NCBI RefSeq assembly: GCF_015278125.1
Contig: NZ_JADILO010000029.1
Coordinates: 1 to 58,321 of the forward strand
Direction: 5' to 3'
Source: Vibrio fluminensis
Lineage (GTDB): Bacteria; Pseudomonadota; Gammaproteobacteria; Enterobacterales; Vibrionaceae
DNA length: 58,321 nucleotides
Shown here: piece after piece, positions 24,397-32,629 of the stretch
Layout of the letters: every line of letters begins with the position of its first letter
Position numbering within the stretch: the stretch's first letter is position 1
Notes under the pieces: generated by a model
Told to the model about the DNA's origin: nothing
Databases searched by the model: none
What the model saw: the letters and a program-made list of their open reading frames with translations, nothing else
Made by a program: the position numbers and the translations under genes

Positions 24397-25614
24397 ATGT
24401 TTGCCAATTTGAGCAAAAGTGTTCGTCAATATATGTTGGTGACCTTTAACTATTGGAATTTTACCGTCACGGATGGCGCACTGCGCATGCTGGTGGTGCT
24501 GTACTTTCATGATTTGGGCTACAGTACACTAGAAATTGCCTCACTTTTCCTTTTCTATGAATTCTTTGGTGTAGTGACCAACTTAATTGGTGGTTGGTTA
24601 GGCGCAAGACTAGGTTTGAATAAAACCATGAATCTTGGTCTCGCGATGCAAATTGTCGCTCTCACGATGTTAGCGGTACCAGCCGCGTGGTTGACCATTC
24701 CTTGGGTGATGTTGGCTCAAGCGATGTCAGGTATCGCGAAAGATCTTAATAAGATGAGCGCCAAGAGCTCGATTAAGACACTCGTACCAGACGATCAACA
24801 AGGTGCGCTCTATAAGTGGGTGGCGATCTTAACTGGCTCTAAAAACGCTCTGAAAGGTGTAGGCTTCTTTGTTGGTGGTTTACTGCTCTCGCTGGTGGGC
24901 TTTAAGGCTGCGGTGCTGTTAATGGCGGGCGTATTAACCCTGGTGTTGATTGGCAGCTTACTTGGTCTTGAAAGTGATATGGGTAAAGCCAAGGTAAAAC
25001 CGAAGTTCAGCCAAATTTTTTCTAAGTCTGAATCGATCAATATTCTCTCTGCAGCGCGCATGTTCTTGTTTGGCGCTCGCGATGTATGGTTTGTGATTGC
25101 TTTACCCATCTATTTGGGCAGCACGTTTGGTTGGCCACACTTGTGGGTCGGAGGGTTCCTTGCTCTGTGGGTGATCGCTTACGGATTTGTGCAGGGGTTG
25201 GCGCCTAAGATTACTGGTAAGGCTCAAGGTCGTGTGCCGGATGGCAGTGCGGCATTATTCTGGGCGGGTCTGCTAGCAATCATTACTGCGGGGATTGCTT
25301 ATGCCGTTCAGATTGGGTGGCAGCCGCAGCTGGTTATTATCGTTGGCTTGCTTATTTTTGGTGCCGTGTTTGCGGTTAACTCATCGCTGCATTCTTACTT
25401 GATAGTCAGTTATGCCAAAGGCGATGGGGTATCGCTTGATGTGGGTTTCTACTATATGGCGAACGCGATGGGGCGCTTAATTGGTACGGTATTGTCAGGC
25501 TGGGTGTTCCAAATGGCAGGCTTATCTGCTTGTTTATGGGTGTCTTTTGCTTTCCTAGCAATCACGACTATCATCTCAATTAAGCTGCCTAAGTTGGAGC
25601 AAGCTACGACTTAA
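24397..25614 (+). CDS. arsJ: ArsJ organoarsenical efflux permease (MFS)
   Basis: A 405-residue major-facilitator protein with about 10-12 hydrophobic segments. It starts MFANLSKSVRQYMLVTFNYW and contains the ArsJ-like AMSGIAKDLNKMSAKSSIK and TGSKNALKGVGFF stretches. ArsJ exports 1-arseno-3-phosphoglycerate made by the operon GAPDH, giving arsenate resistance without reduction. The start at 24397 is preferred; an in-frame start 17 codons upstream would translate through the intergenic hairpin. A strong terminator follows. Confidence 0.92.
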   Translation: MFANLSKSVRQYMLVTFNYWNFTVTDGALRMLVVLYFHDLGYSTLEIASLFLFYEFFGVVTNLIGGWLGARLGLNKTMNLGLAMQIVALTMLAVPAAWLTIPWVMLAQAMSGIAKDLNKMSAKSSIKTLVPDDQQGALYKWVAILTGSKNALKGVGFFVGGLLLSLVGFKAAVLLMAGVLTLVLIGSLLGLESDMGKAKVKPKFSQIFSKSESINILSAARMFLFGARDVWFVIALPIYLGSTFGWPHLWVGGFLALWVIAYGFVQGLAPKITGKAQGRVPDGSAALFWAGLLAIITAGIAYAVQIGWQPQLVIIVGLLIFGAVFAVNSSLHSYLIVSYAKGDGVSLDVGFYYMANAMGRLIGTVLSGWVFQMAGLSACLWVSFAFLAITTIISIKLPKLEQATT

Positions 25615-25643
25615 GCGCGGATTGGTTTTTAACTTGGCTTACT

Positions 25644-25692
25644 AAAAGCTGACTAAACCGTTACTTGTTATTGGTTTAGTCAGCTTTTTTAT
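25644..25692 (+). terminator. ars operon terminator
   Basis: Stem AAAAGCTGACTAAACC / GGTTTAGTCAGCTTTT (25644-25659 and 25673-25688), ending in TTTTTT. It lies 30 bases after arsJ. Confidence 0.92.
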
Positions 25693-25732
25693 TGCTATAT
25701 TCAATACAATTCTTAATTTTAGTTGGCTGAGT

Positions 25733-26746
25733 ATGAGAGAACGAGTTCGCTTTTTCGACTTATTGCGTTGTGTCGCCGCTATTGCGGTTATTGCTATTCA
25801 TGTACTCGCTCCTTATCGGCATGAGTTAGGTTCGATATCTTTTGAACAGTGGGCGACGGCGGTTTCTATTAACAGTATTAGCCGTTGGGCGGTGCCAGTC
25901 TTTATTTTGATTACTGGTGCTTTAATGCTTAGTGATAAGCGTGATTTTGAGCTTGGGTATTACGTCAAACGTCGCTTAGGTAAGGTGCTGGTGCCGTTTT
26001 TAATTTGGTCGTTGTTTTATGCCTATTTATCAGGATGGACGGCGCAAGGGTTTGACGGGCAGACGGCAAAAGAGGTTTTACTCGATAGTCCTCACCACGC
26101 CACTTATTACCACCTTGGTTTCTTCTACTACTTTATTCCACTCTATTTCGTCATTCCGTTTTTCCAGTGGGTAGTGAAACAAGACAATGATTCGGCCTTG
26201 TATGCTTTTGTTGCCTTATGGTTGGTGACGACAACACTTTATTTGTTTGGCATTAATGGTCCATGGAGTGCCGAACTTTGGCTCTATAGTGGTTATTTGC
26301 CTTTGGGGTATTTGCTCTACCAAAAGCTCCCTTTAAGTCGTTCTGCGGTCATCAGTTTTACTTGGCTGGGTGTTGTTGCGTTGTTGGTGACAGTGTTTAT
26401 GGTGCTTACCAATAGTGTCGAAGCAGGAAAATATACGGTTGGGCGTTGGTTATCTTATAAGACCTTGAATGTCGTTATGGCGGCGAGCATGGTGTTTGTC
26501 GTATGTCGCTATTTGAGTGATTTCCTTTCAGAGAATGCACATAAAGTGGTTGCGTTAATCAGTCAGCACAGTTTGGGGATTTACCTTCTTCATCCGATAT
26601 TTTTATGGCCGATGAAAGCATTTGGTTGGTATCAAGGTCATCCTGGTTGGGTCATACCACTATGGATCATCATCAGTGGTGGTGGAGCGCTAGCATTGAG
26701 TTGTTTGCTAGCGCGCAGTAAAAAGACAGCATGGTTACTGCCGTAA
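25733..26746 (+). CDS. Acyltransferase-3 family membrane protein (WecH-like)
   Basis: A 337-residue integral membrane acyltransferase with about ten hydrophobic segments. It starts RERVRFFDLLRCVAAIAVIAIHV, where the FD..R and the His are the conserved family positions. VPVFILITGALML and the basic YYVKRRLGKVLVPFLIW loop follow. Members O-acetylate polysaccharide or other envelope substrates; the closest pattern I recognise is COG3274/WecH. It is monocistronic and converges on a DUF2500 gene with only three bases between. Confidence 0.85.
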   Translation: MRERVRFFDLLRCVAAIAVIAIHVLAPYRHELGSISFEQWATAVSINSISRWAVPVFILITGALMLSDKRDFELGYYVKRRLGKVLVPFLIWSLFYAYLSGWTAQGFDGQTAKEVLLDSPHHATYYHLGFFYYFIPLYFVIPFFQWVVKQDNDSALYAFVALWLVTTTLYLFGINGPWSAELWLYSGYLPLGYLLYQKLPLSRSAVISFTWLGVVALLVTVFMVLTNSVEAGKYTVGRWLSYKTLNVVMAASMVFVVCRYLSDFLSENAHKVVALISQHSLGIYLLHPIFLWPMKAFGWYQGHPGWVIPLWIIISGGGALALSCLLARSKKTAWLLP

Positions 26747-26749
26747 GTA

Positions 26750-27082
26750 TTATGGACGTTTGATCGCGAAATGAAGGAACTTATCGCCTTGATAGGTAAG
26801 GGTTCCTTTGTCTCCCGGATTTAATGCATGGAAGTAGTGGATGCCCACCTGAAACTCTCGCTTTGGTCCAATTCGTCCACGTTGTACATAAATCCAATAT
26901 TCTTGGTCTTCCTGACCTGGTTGTGCATCTTCAATTTCGATTGCTTGCTTGTCGAGTACCGTCACATCAACGGATTGCTCAGGTGCGTTTTCACCTTGCA
27001 TATGACGACGATAGAAATTGCTAAACACCCATCCAGCTAAAATACACAGCAAAGCAATGGCGATAAATATTGAAATAGGCAT
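26750..27082 (-). CDS. DUF2500 family protein (YhhM-like)
   Basis: A 110-residue protein with an N-terminal transmembrane helix (about 3-22) and a soluble beta-rich domain (DVTVLDKQAIEI, then YFHALNPGDKGTLTYQGDKFLHF) typical of DUF2500. E. coli yhhM lies in the same rsmD-yhhL-yhhM-yhhN neighbourhood. Function unknown; it is probably anchored in the inner membrane with the domain outside the cytosol. Confidence 0.85.
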   Translation of the reverse strand: MPISIFIAIALLCILAGWVFSNFYRRHMQGENAPEQSVDVTVLDKQAIEIEDAQPGQEDQEYWIYVQRGRIGPKREFQVGIHYFHALNPGDKGTLTYQGDKFLHFAIKRP

Positions 27083-27333
27083 CAGTTCCTCCCCGATGAA
27101 CTTAAGGGAGCATTCTAGCTACTTTTTAGTGATGATGTTGACTATGCTCTGAGATATAAAGCACAGAATGGTGATATCGAAAATAGATCTTCGATCTACA
27201 TCACAAGCTATTGACGATTAACTCGGTAATCTAGAGCTGTAGACAGAATTCATTTGTAAGATGACCCTTGTAACTTGTTAAATAACAAAGACAATAGAGA
27301 CGGAGATTGTAGTATCAAACAGGGAGAGAAATT

Positions 27334-27699
27334 ATGTCCGATATCGATAGCGTAATTACTCGCACTCGTAAAATAGAGCACTTGCTGCGAACCCAATACC
27401 ATGCAGAAGGTAAAGGTCTTCATCAGCTTATCACTAGCTGTGAAGAGCGTTTACCCCATAATGTGGTAGGTAAGCTGCGTTATATCGCTACGATTCGCAA
27501 TAAAATTGTGCATGAGTACGACTATGAGTTAGAGAATCGTCGCGAGTTTCTTTCGGTTTGCGATGAGTGCGAGAAAGAGCTAACTCCAAGAAGCAGTCGC
27601 TTTATTTGGCGCGTAGCAATATCCCTCATGACCTTGATTACGTTAGCCGCGATGCTGTTTTATTACGCGCATTGGGATATTTTATCGAAACACTTCTAA
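27334..27699 (+). CDS. Small HEPN-like (DUF4145-type) membrane-anchored protein
   Basis: A 121-residue protein: a helical N-terminal domain (about 1-85) and one C-terminal transmembrane helix (about 93-112, VAISLMTLITLAAMLFYYA). The segment RNKIVHEYDYEL puts Arg55-Asn56 four residues before His60, the RX4-6H pattern of HEPN domains. The preceding helices (ITRTRKIEHLLRTQY, LRYIATIRNK) also fit the DUF4145/HEPN fold. HEPN proteins are often RNases or nucleotide-binding helpers, but no partner gene is next to it. It has a clear GGGAGAG ribosome site and a bidirectional terminator downstream. Confidence 0.72.
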   Translation: MSDIDSVITRTRKIEHLLRTQYHAEGKGLHQLITSCEERLPHNVVGKLRYIATIRNKIVHEYDYELENRREFLSVCDECEKELTPRSSRFIWRVAISLMTLITLAAMLFYYAHWDILSKHF

Positions 27700-27802
27700 C
27701 TTAGGTGGTGAAGTGCTTAAAAGTATTGGTTTTTATTCTTGGTTTAAAACTAGACGAATGTTTAATAGTTGAACATTTCTTGATTGATACTGAGGCATAA
27801 AG

Positions 27803-27838
27803 CAAAAAAGGGACGCCATTGGCGTCCCTTTCTTTTTT
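27803..27838. terminator. Bidirectional terminator
   Basis: Stem AAAGGGACGCC / GGCGTCCCTTT (27807-27817 and 27821-27831) with an ATT loop. It is flanked by A-run and T-run and serves the HEPN-like gene rightward and the small membrane-peptide gene leftward. Confidence 0.92.
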
Positions 27839-27845
27839 AATTTGA

Positions 27846-27929
27846 CTAGTACATCATCATCGGCAGAGTCATCAAGCCTACGATGACTGCGATCATTACA
27901 AGTCCTTGTTTTTGTGAAGAAGTAATCAT
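27846..27929 (-). CDS. 27-residue predicted membrane peptide
   Basis: A short frame from ATG at 27929 to TAG at 27846, encoding 27 residues. The polar start MITSSQKQ is followed by a hydrophobic helix (GLVMIAVIVGLMTLP) and a C-terminal MMMY. The ribosome site AAAAGGAG lies 8 bases before the ATG, and the bidirectional terminator begins 8 bases after the stop. The gene-like packaging is the main evidence. I do not recognise the family; it could be a small membrane regulator or an accessory subunit. Confidence 0.65.
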   Translation of the reverse strand: MITSSQKQGLVMIAVIVGLMTLPMMMY

Positions 27930-28657
27930 AACTCTGCTCCTTTTATTCGATGATTTATTCTATGTATATAAGAATAGCAGAATTTTAAGTGGTTGATCAA
28001 GGATCAAGCTCAAAAGAGTCATAAAAAACAAATTAATGGTCTCGATTATTGGCGTTAATCGCTTGCCTAAGTGATGAAATTGTGGTTTTTTTCACGAGGT
28101 AATATTGTGATTTTGATTGCTTTTTATTTTTAAGTTATTGATTTTAATTGATTAAAAAGTAGCTCAAATAGTGTTCTATTAGGTTGTATTGAATTTTGCG
28201 ACATTCATTTTGCAAAGCTTGTTTTTGCCCTATTTGTCACGGTTTTTTGTTTTTGATCTCTATGAGCATGACATGGATTCTCATTTGTTGAGATTTTTCT
28301 GACATAAAATTTGCGAAATTTTAAATATGACTTAGAGGACAAAAAGTATAAAGGTTAAGTTTTTATTGTTTTTATTGGATTATCTGTTTGTATTTTAAAG
28401 GTATTTTTCTTTATTTTAATTGTAATGAGTCTAGTCTTTCTAAGGGTGGATAAGGTTTGTGTATTGAAATGATGGCTAGCGCTTAGTTCTGGTCGAAATG
28501 ATCAAAAACTGGCTGACTGGAGGCAAGTCGACGTGATGTGAGCAATATCGGATTGAAGAGAATCGAATCGCAACCAAGATCCAAGTTTTGTTTGTCATAT
28601 ATAGACAATTCAGGACTCAAGCCTAAACTGGCGGTTCGAATTTCTAGAGGTAATGTT
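27930..28657. other. Long AT-rich intergenic region
   Basis: About 730 bases with no convincing protein gene. The central part (about 28030-28440) is very rich in A/T homopolymer runs. I saw no strong rho-independent terminator that would mark an sRNA. The first part must hold the promoter of the 27-residue peptide gene (leftward) and the last part that of the YhhN-like gene (rightward). Confidence 0.5.
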
Positions 28658-29281
28658 ATGTGGAGCTGGCTCGCGATCGCACTCTCAGGGTTTATTAGCA
28701 GCTCTGCTTGTGAAAATAACCAACCTAAACAAGCAATCTTTTTCTCTTGCTTCTCCCTATTCTTATTGTTGGTCATGCTTTGGAGCAAAGAGAGTTTAGT
28801 CGGGCGTTTAGAGTGGTGGGTGTCTCTCGGGTTAGTGATTTCGATGTTTGCCGATAGCCTTTATATCACTAAGCGGATAAAGCGGATTTGTTTTGCTTGT
28901 TTTATCGCGGCGCAACTTTGCTATAGCACTTCGTTTTGGTTACAGCTTTCTGGTGAGGTAGTGTGGTGGTTGGCTGCGATGCTACTGGCAATGGGCATCA
29001 TGGCATTTTTCCTCTTGCTACCTAAAATCGACCGTCTTATCTTTCCCGTTGTCATCATGGGAATGGTGTTACTGCAATTGAATTGGGTTACCGGAGAACT
29101 ATGGCTGTTGCAGCATAGCCAAGCCGCTCTGCTGGCGTTTGTTGGTAGCCTATCTTTGACCACTTCTGCCGCATTGTTAGCGATTCATGATTATCGTCAC
29201 TCCTTGCCGTTGGGACGTTACTTAATTTCTGGTACTTATCTGCTGGCTCATTGCTTGATAACCGCTTCCTTCATTATTTGA
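28658..29281 (+). CDS. YhhN/TMEM86 family membrane protein (lysoplasmalogenase-like)
   Basis: A 207-residue protein with about eight hydrophobic segments, matching the YhhN/TMEM86 family whose animal and some bacterial members hydrolyse the vinyl-ether bond of lysoplasmalogens. Conserved-looking polar residues occur in FADSLYI and in the C-terminal AIHDYRHSLPLGRYLISGTYLLAH. The ATG at 28658 follows AGAGG by 7 bases; a longer in-frame reading would add 40 polar residues with no ribosome site. It lies in the yhhM-yhhN-rsmD neighbourhood known from E. coli. Confidence 0.8.
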   Translation: MWSWLAIALSGFISSSACENNQPKQAIFFSCFSLFLLLVMLWSKESLVGRLEWWVSLGLVISMFADSLYITKRIKRICFACFIAAQLCYSTSFWLQLSGEVVWWLAAMLLAMGIMAFFLLLPKIDRLIFPVVIMGMVLLQLNWVTGELWLLQHSQAALLAFVGSLSLTTSAALLAIHDYRHSLPLGRYLISGTYLLAHCLITASFII

Positions 29282-29348
29282 TATCAAAGAAAGGTTGTTG
29301 CTTTCTCATCTATCCTATTTGGGTTTCAAATCCACAGGAGTTATTCAT

Positions 29349-29582
29349 ATGAGTGAAATTCATGCTCACAAAGTGTTAAACCTACTACGTGAAAAGCCGA
29401 TGAGTGAAGAGGCGTTGCGCCAAGTTGTACATAATGAGTTTGGTGCAGATGCTCAGTTTCGTACGTGTAAGCTGTCAGGTTTTAACTTTGATCAGTTGTT
29501 TAGCTTCTTTATTGAACGTCAAAAGATCACACAACAAGATGAACTTTGGACGGTGAATCAAGAGCGAGTTTGCAGTCACTAA
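29349..29582 (+). CDS. YecH-family small metal-binding protein
   Basis: A 77-residue cytosolic protein. It begins MSEIHAHKVLNLLREKPMS and contains RTCKLSGFNFDQLFSFFIERQKI, the YecH pattern with histidines at the N-terminus and one cysteine in the middle, thought to bind metal. CAGGAG lies 8 bases upstream of the ATG at 29349. Function not established. Confidence 0.85.
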   Translation: MSEIHAHKVLNLLREKPMSEEALRQVVHNEFGADAQFRTCKLSGFNFDQLFSFFIERQKITQQDELWTVNQERVCSH

Positions 29583-29676
29583 GAAAGGTATGCTTGTAAA
29601 GCCCAGTCTGTTTTACAAATTGGGCAATATCTTCGAGATGGGGTTATACTTCGCCGCAAAGTCTTGGAGGTAATTA

Positions 29677-30264
29677 ATGGACATTCTTTCTGCGGCGACG
29701 CTGCTGTTTTTGATCATGGACCCGCTGGGCAATCTACCGATTGTTCTGTCGATCTTAAAGCATTTAGAACCGAAACGACGTCGTATCGTACTGATTCGAG
29801 AGCTCTTCTTTGCACTGGGTATTTTGCTGTTGTTCCTGTTTGCAGGTAAAAGCATTATGGCTTTTCTGCATGTACAACCAGAAACGTTGAGTATCTCCGG
29901 CGGTATTATCTTATTTATCATCGCGATAAAGATGATCTTCCCTTCAGCTGGCAGTGTGACAGGATTGGCGGCAGGTGAAGAGCCATTCATTGTGCCTATG
30001 GCTATCCCAATGCTCGCAGGCCCTTCGGTTATAGCGACCATCCTATTACTCTCAAGCCAGAATCCGAATAACTTGCTAGAACTTTCAGGTGCTGTGGTGC
30101 TGGCGTGGACGGCAACGTTTGTGATCTTGATGTTCTCTGGCATTTTACATCGTCTATTGGGTGAGCGAGGCCTGAAAGCGGTAGAGCGTTTGATGGGGTT
30201 GTTGTTGGTAATGATCTCAACACAGATGTTCTTGGATGGCATGAAAAGCTATATGGGCATGTAA
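29677..30264 (+). CDS. yhgN: MarC/YhgN family membrane protein
   Basis: A 195-residue inner-membrane protein with six hydrophobic segments of the MarC (UPF0056/NAAT) family: LFLIMDPLGNLPIVLSIL near the N-terminus and VPMAIPMLAGPSVIATILLL in the middle. Both carry the family's conserved DP.GN and P...GP motifs. The transported substrate is unknown despite the amino-acid-transporter label. GGAGG precedes the ATG. Confidence 0.9.
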   Translation: MDILSAATLLFLIMDPLGNLPIVLSILKHLEPKRRRIVLIRELFFALGILLLFLFAGKSIMAFLHVQPETLSISGGIILFIIAIKMIFPSAGSVTGLAAGEEPFIVPMAIPMLAGPSVIATILLLSSQNPNNLLELSGAVVLAWTATFVILMFSGILHRLLGERGLKAVERLMGLLLVMISTQMFLDGMKSYMGM

Positions 30265-30279
30265 CCCAAGCCCACTAAA

Positions 30280-30314
30280 ATAAAAATGCCGCTCGAGAGA
30301 GCGGCATTTTTTTA
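30280..30314. terminator. Bidirectional terminator, yhgN / DUF1145 gene
   Basis: Stem ATGCCGCTC / GAGCGGCAT (30286-30294 and 30299-30307) with a GAGA loop. A-run on the left, T-run on the right. Confidence 0.92.
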
Positions 30315-30578
30315 CATCATATGTTTACGACGAATATCAAGCAGGGCAAAAATACCAAAGATTAAGATTGACCACTTTTCCCATCGACTCATGTTGATCT
30401 TGTCGCCAAAGGCTCCAATGAAAATCAACATTTGCAGGCCATGCATCATAAACAGGAAGGCCGTCAAAATATAAAGAGCAATGGCTGCATTACCTGGAAA
30501 TGGCACAAAAAAGTTTAATAGCAGAATAAACCAAACAAACCCGATGCCGGTTTTGGCTAACAAAATCAGTGCTTTCAT
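30312..30578 (-). CDS. DUF1145 family membrane protein (YhhL-like)
   Basis: An 88-residue protein with two to three hydrophobic helices (FVWFILLLNFFVPFPG, AIALYILTAFLFMMHGLQMLIF). DUF1145 members such as E. coli YhhL sit directly downstream of rsmD, as here with 9 bases between. Function unknown. Confidence 0.88.
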   Translation of the reverse strand: MKALILLAKTGIGFVWFILLLNFFVPFPGNAAIALYILTAFLFMMHGLQMLIFIGAFGDKINMSRWEKWSILIFGIFALLDIRRKHMM

Positions 30579-30587
30579 TTAATTTCC

Positions 30588-31187
30588 TTATGCTGATTCT
30601 CGTTGGTAGAGACGGAAGTTGACTTGACCTGCCGTTTTATCACGGTGTAGCTGCCAGTTTTCCGGTAGACCTTCAATGGTCAGTTCTTTTTCTGTTTCAA
30701 TGTAAATCATGGCATCTTCTGCCAGCCAGCCATTTTGCTCGAGTAAAGCGATGGTTTCACTTAACAAACCTTTGCGAAATGGTGGATCGATAAAGACGAT
30801 GTGATGCGGTGTACCTGGTTGGGCTAAAAAGCTTAATGCATCGGTGTTTCTTACCACAATGTTATCCGCTTTCAGTGACGCGATATTCTGCTCTAATTGC
30901 TTATATGCTGCAGGATTGAGCTCAATCAACGTAACCATTTCAGCTTGGCGTGAAGCTGCTTCAAAACCTAAGCCGCCAGAGCCGGCAAAGAGGTCTAAGC
31001 ACTTCGCTTGTGGTACATCTTGTGCTAACCAGTTAAATACCGTTTCTTTAACGCGGTCAGTTGTTGGGCGTAGCCCTTCAGCGTCATGAACGGGTAATTT
31101 TCGTCCACGCCATAAGCCACTAATAATTCGGACAAAGCCGGTTGAAGGTTTTTTTTGTGATGTGTTTTGCTGGCGACGTCTTACCAT
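30588..31187 (-). CDS. rsmD: 16S rRNA (guanine-966-N2) methyltransferase
   Basis: A 199-residue SAM-dependent methyltransferase. The SAM-binding motif is CLDLFAGSGGLGFEA and the N6/N2-amino methyltransferase motif is FIDPPF (about residue 134). The basic N-terminus (RIISGLWRGRKLPV) and RPTTDRVKETVFNWL are RsmD signatures. It methylates G966 of 16S rRNA during 30S assembly. It diverges from ftsY, the conserved arrangement. Confidence 0.96.
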   Translation of the reverse strand: MVRRRQQNTSQKKPSTGFVRIISGLWRGRKLPVHDAEGLRPTTDRVKETVFNWLAQDVPQAKCLDLFAGSGGLGFEAASRQAEMVTLIELNPAAYKQLEQNIASLKADNIVVRNTDALSFLAQPGTPHHIVFIDPPFRKGLLSETIALLEQNGWLAEDAMIYIETEKELTIEGLPENWQLHRDKTAGQVNFRLYQRESA

Positions 31188-31396
31188 AGATTTTTTGACC
31201 GCTAATAAAGTGATACTATACCCAGTCGCTCAGCGTTTACGCTCTGAGTACAGCCAAATTTCATTGATGACAAAGTGTAACCTTAAATTGCCTTTAGAGT
31301 GGTAACTTTTCACTTTGTTGTCATTTTCTTTTTCAATTTGCGTAAGCTTAACGAGAAAGACTTAGAATTAATTAAGACAATCTAGGATATCCCCAG

Positions 31397-32602
31397 ATGA
31401 CGGAAAAAAAGAAGCGCGGATTGCTCTCTTGGCTTGGTTTTGGTGATGATGACCAAGCGAAACAACCAGAACAAGAGCAAAAGGTAGAATCAACTCAACC
31501 AGAAGTGTTACCAGAAGAGGTCATTGAGCAGGTTGAAGAGCAAGAAACCGTTGCCGAACCAGAACAAGAACAGCAAGCTGCCAAAGCAGAAGCAGAAGCA
31601 GAAGCAGAAGCAGAAGCAGAAGCAGAAGCACCAGTCGTTGCTCCAGTAGAGCCACGTGTGCAAGAGCAAGAAAAACCAACCGAGAGCTTTTTTGCTCGCC
31701 TAAAGCGTAGCCTTGCGCGCACGAAAGCAAACATCGGTGCTGGTTTCTTCGGTTTGTTCAAAGGCAAGCAGATTGATGACGAGCTGTTTGAAGAATTGGA
31801 AGAGCAACTTCTGATCGCTGATGTTGGTATGGATACCACGCTTAAAATTATTGAGAACCTAACTGAAAAAGCGTCTCGTGCCGATCTTAAAGATGGTGAA
31901 GCACTCTATGGTCTTCTGAAAGAAGAAATGGCAGAGATTCTGTCTAACGTAGATCAGCCTCTAGAAGTCGACACCAGCAAAACGCCTTACGTGATCTTAA
32001 TGGTCGGCGTAAACGGTGTAGGTAAGACAACGACCATTGGCAAACTCGCGAAGCAATTCCAATCGCAAGGTAAGAAAGTCATGCTAGCGGCTGGTGATAC
32101 CTTCCGTGCTGCTGCGGTGGAGCAGTTACAAGTATGGGGTGAGCGTAATGATGTTCCGGTCATTGCTCAGCATACTGGTGCTGACAGTGCATCGGTTATC
32201 TACGATGCTATTGAAGCCGCGAAAGCACGCGGTTTTGACGTAGTGATCGCAGATACAGCGGGCCGCTTGCAAAACAAAGCTAACCTAATGGAAGAGTTAC
32301 GTAAGATTGTTCGTGTGATGAAGAAGATTGATGATTCTGCACCACATGAAGTGATGTTGACGCTAGATGCTGGTACGGGTCAAAACGCGATTAGCCAAGC
32401 GAAACTATTTAGCGATATTGCTCCGATTACGGGTATTACTCTGACTAAGCTAGATGGTACGGCGAAAGGTGGTGTGATCTTCGCGCTTGCCGATCAATTC
32501 CAGATCCCAATTCGCTTTATTGGCGTGGGTGAAGGTATCGATGACTTGCGTCCGTTTGAAACAAAAGAGTTTATTGACGCACTGTTTAGCCGCGAAGATT
32601 GA
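31397..32602 (+). CDS. ftsY: SRP receptor FtsY
   Basis: A 401-residue SRP-family GTPase that receives signal-recognition-particle ribosome complexes at the inner membrane. A variable acidic A domain (about 20-95) precedes the N domain (about 95-190) and the G domain: GVNGVGKTTTIGKLA (P-loop), DTFRAAAVEQL, DTAGRLQNK, TKLDGTAKGG and the C-terminal GVGEGIDDLRPF. The acidic domain contains seven Glu-Ala units encoded by a perfect hexanucleotide repeat. It heads ftsY-ftsE-ftsX-rpoH. Confidence 0.97.
   Translation: MTEKKKRGLLSWLGFGDDDQAKQPEQEQKVESTQPEVLPEEVIEQVEEQETVAEPEQEQQAAKAEAEAEAEAEAEAEAPVVAPVEPRVQEQEKPTESFFARLKRSLARTKANIGAGFFGLFKGKQIDDELFEELEEQLLIADVGMDTTLKIIENLTEKASRADLKDGEALYGLLKEEMAEILSNVDQPLEVDTSKTPYVILMVGVNGVGKTTTIGKLAKQFQSQGKKVMLAAGDTFRAAAVEQLQVWGERNDVPVIAQHTGADSASVIYDAIEAAKARGFDVVIADTAGRLQNKANLMEELRKIVRVMKKIDDSAPHEVMLTLDAGTGQNAISQAKLFSDIAPITGITLTKLDGTAKGGVIFALADQFQIPIRFIGVGEGIDDLRPFETKEFIDALFSRED
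31586..31627 (+). repeat. Hexanucleotide repeat (GCAGAA)7 inside ftsY
   Basis: Seven perfect tandem GCAGAA units encode an (Ala-Glu)7 run in the acidic N-terminal domain of FtsY. Unit changes keep the frame. Confidence 0.95.
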
Positions 32603-32629
32603 TCGGTTTGTGAGTAAGAGGAACAACGG

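Noticed and set aside
31495..31839. Ser/Ala-rich and Leu-rich frames opposite ftsY
   Set aside because: Low-complexity products of the GCAGAA repeat read on the other strand.
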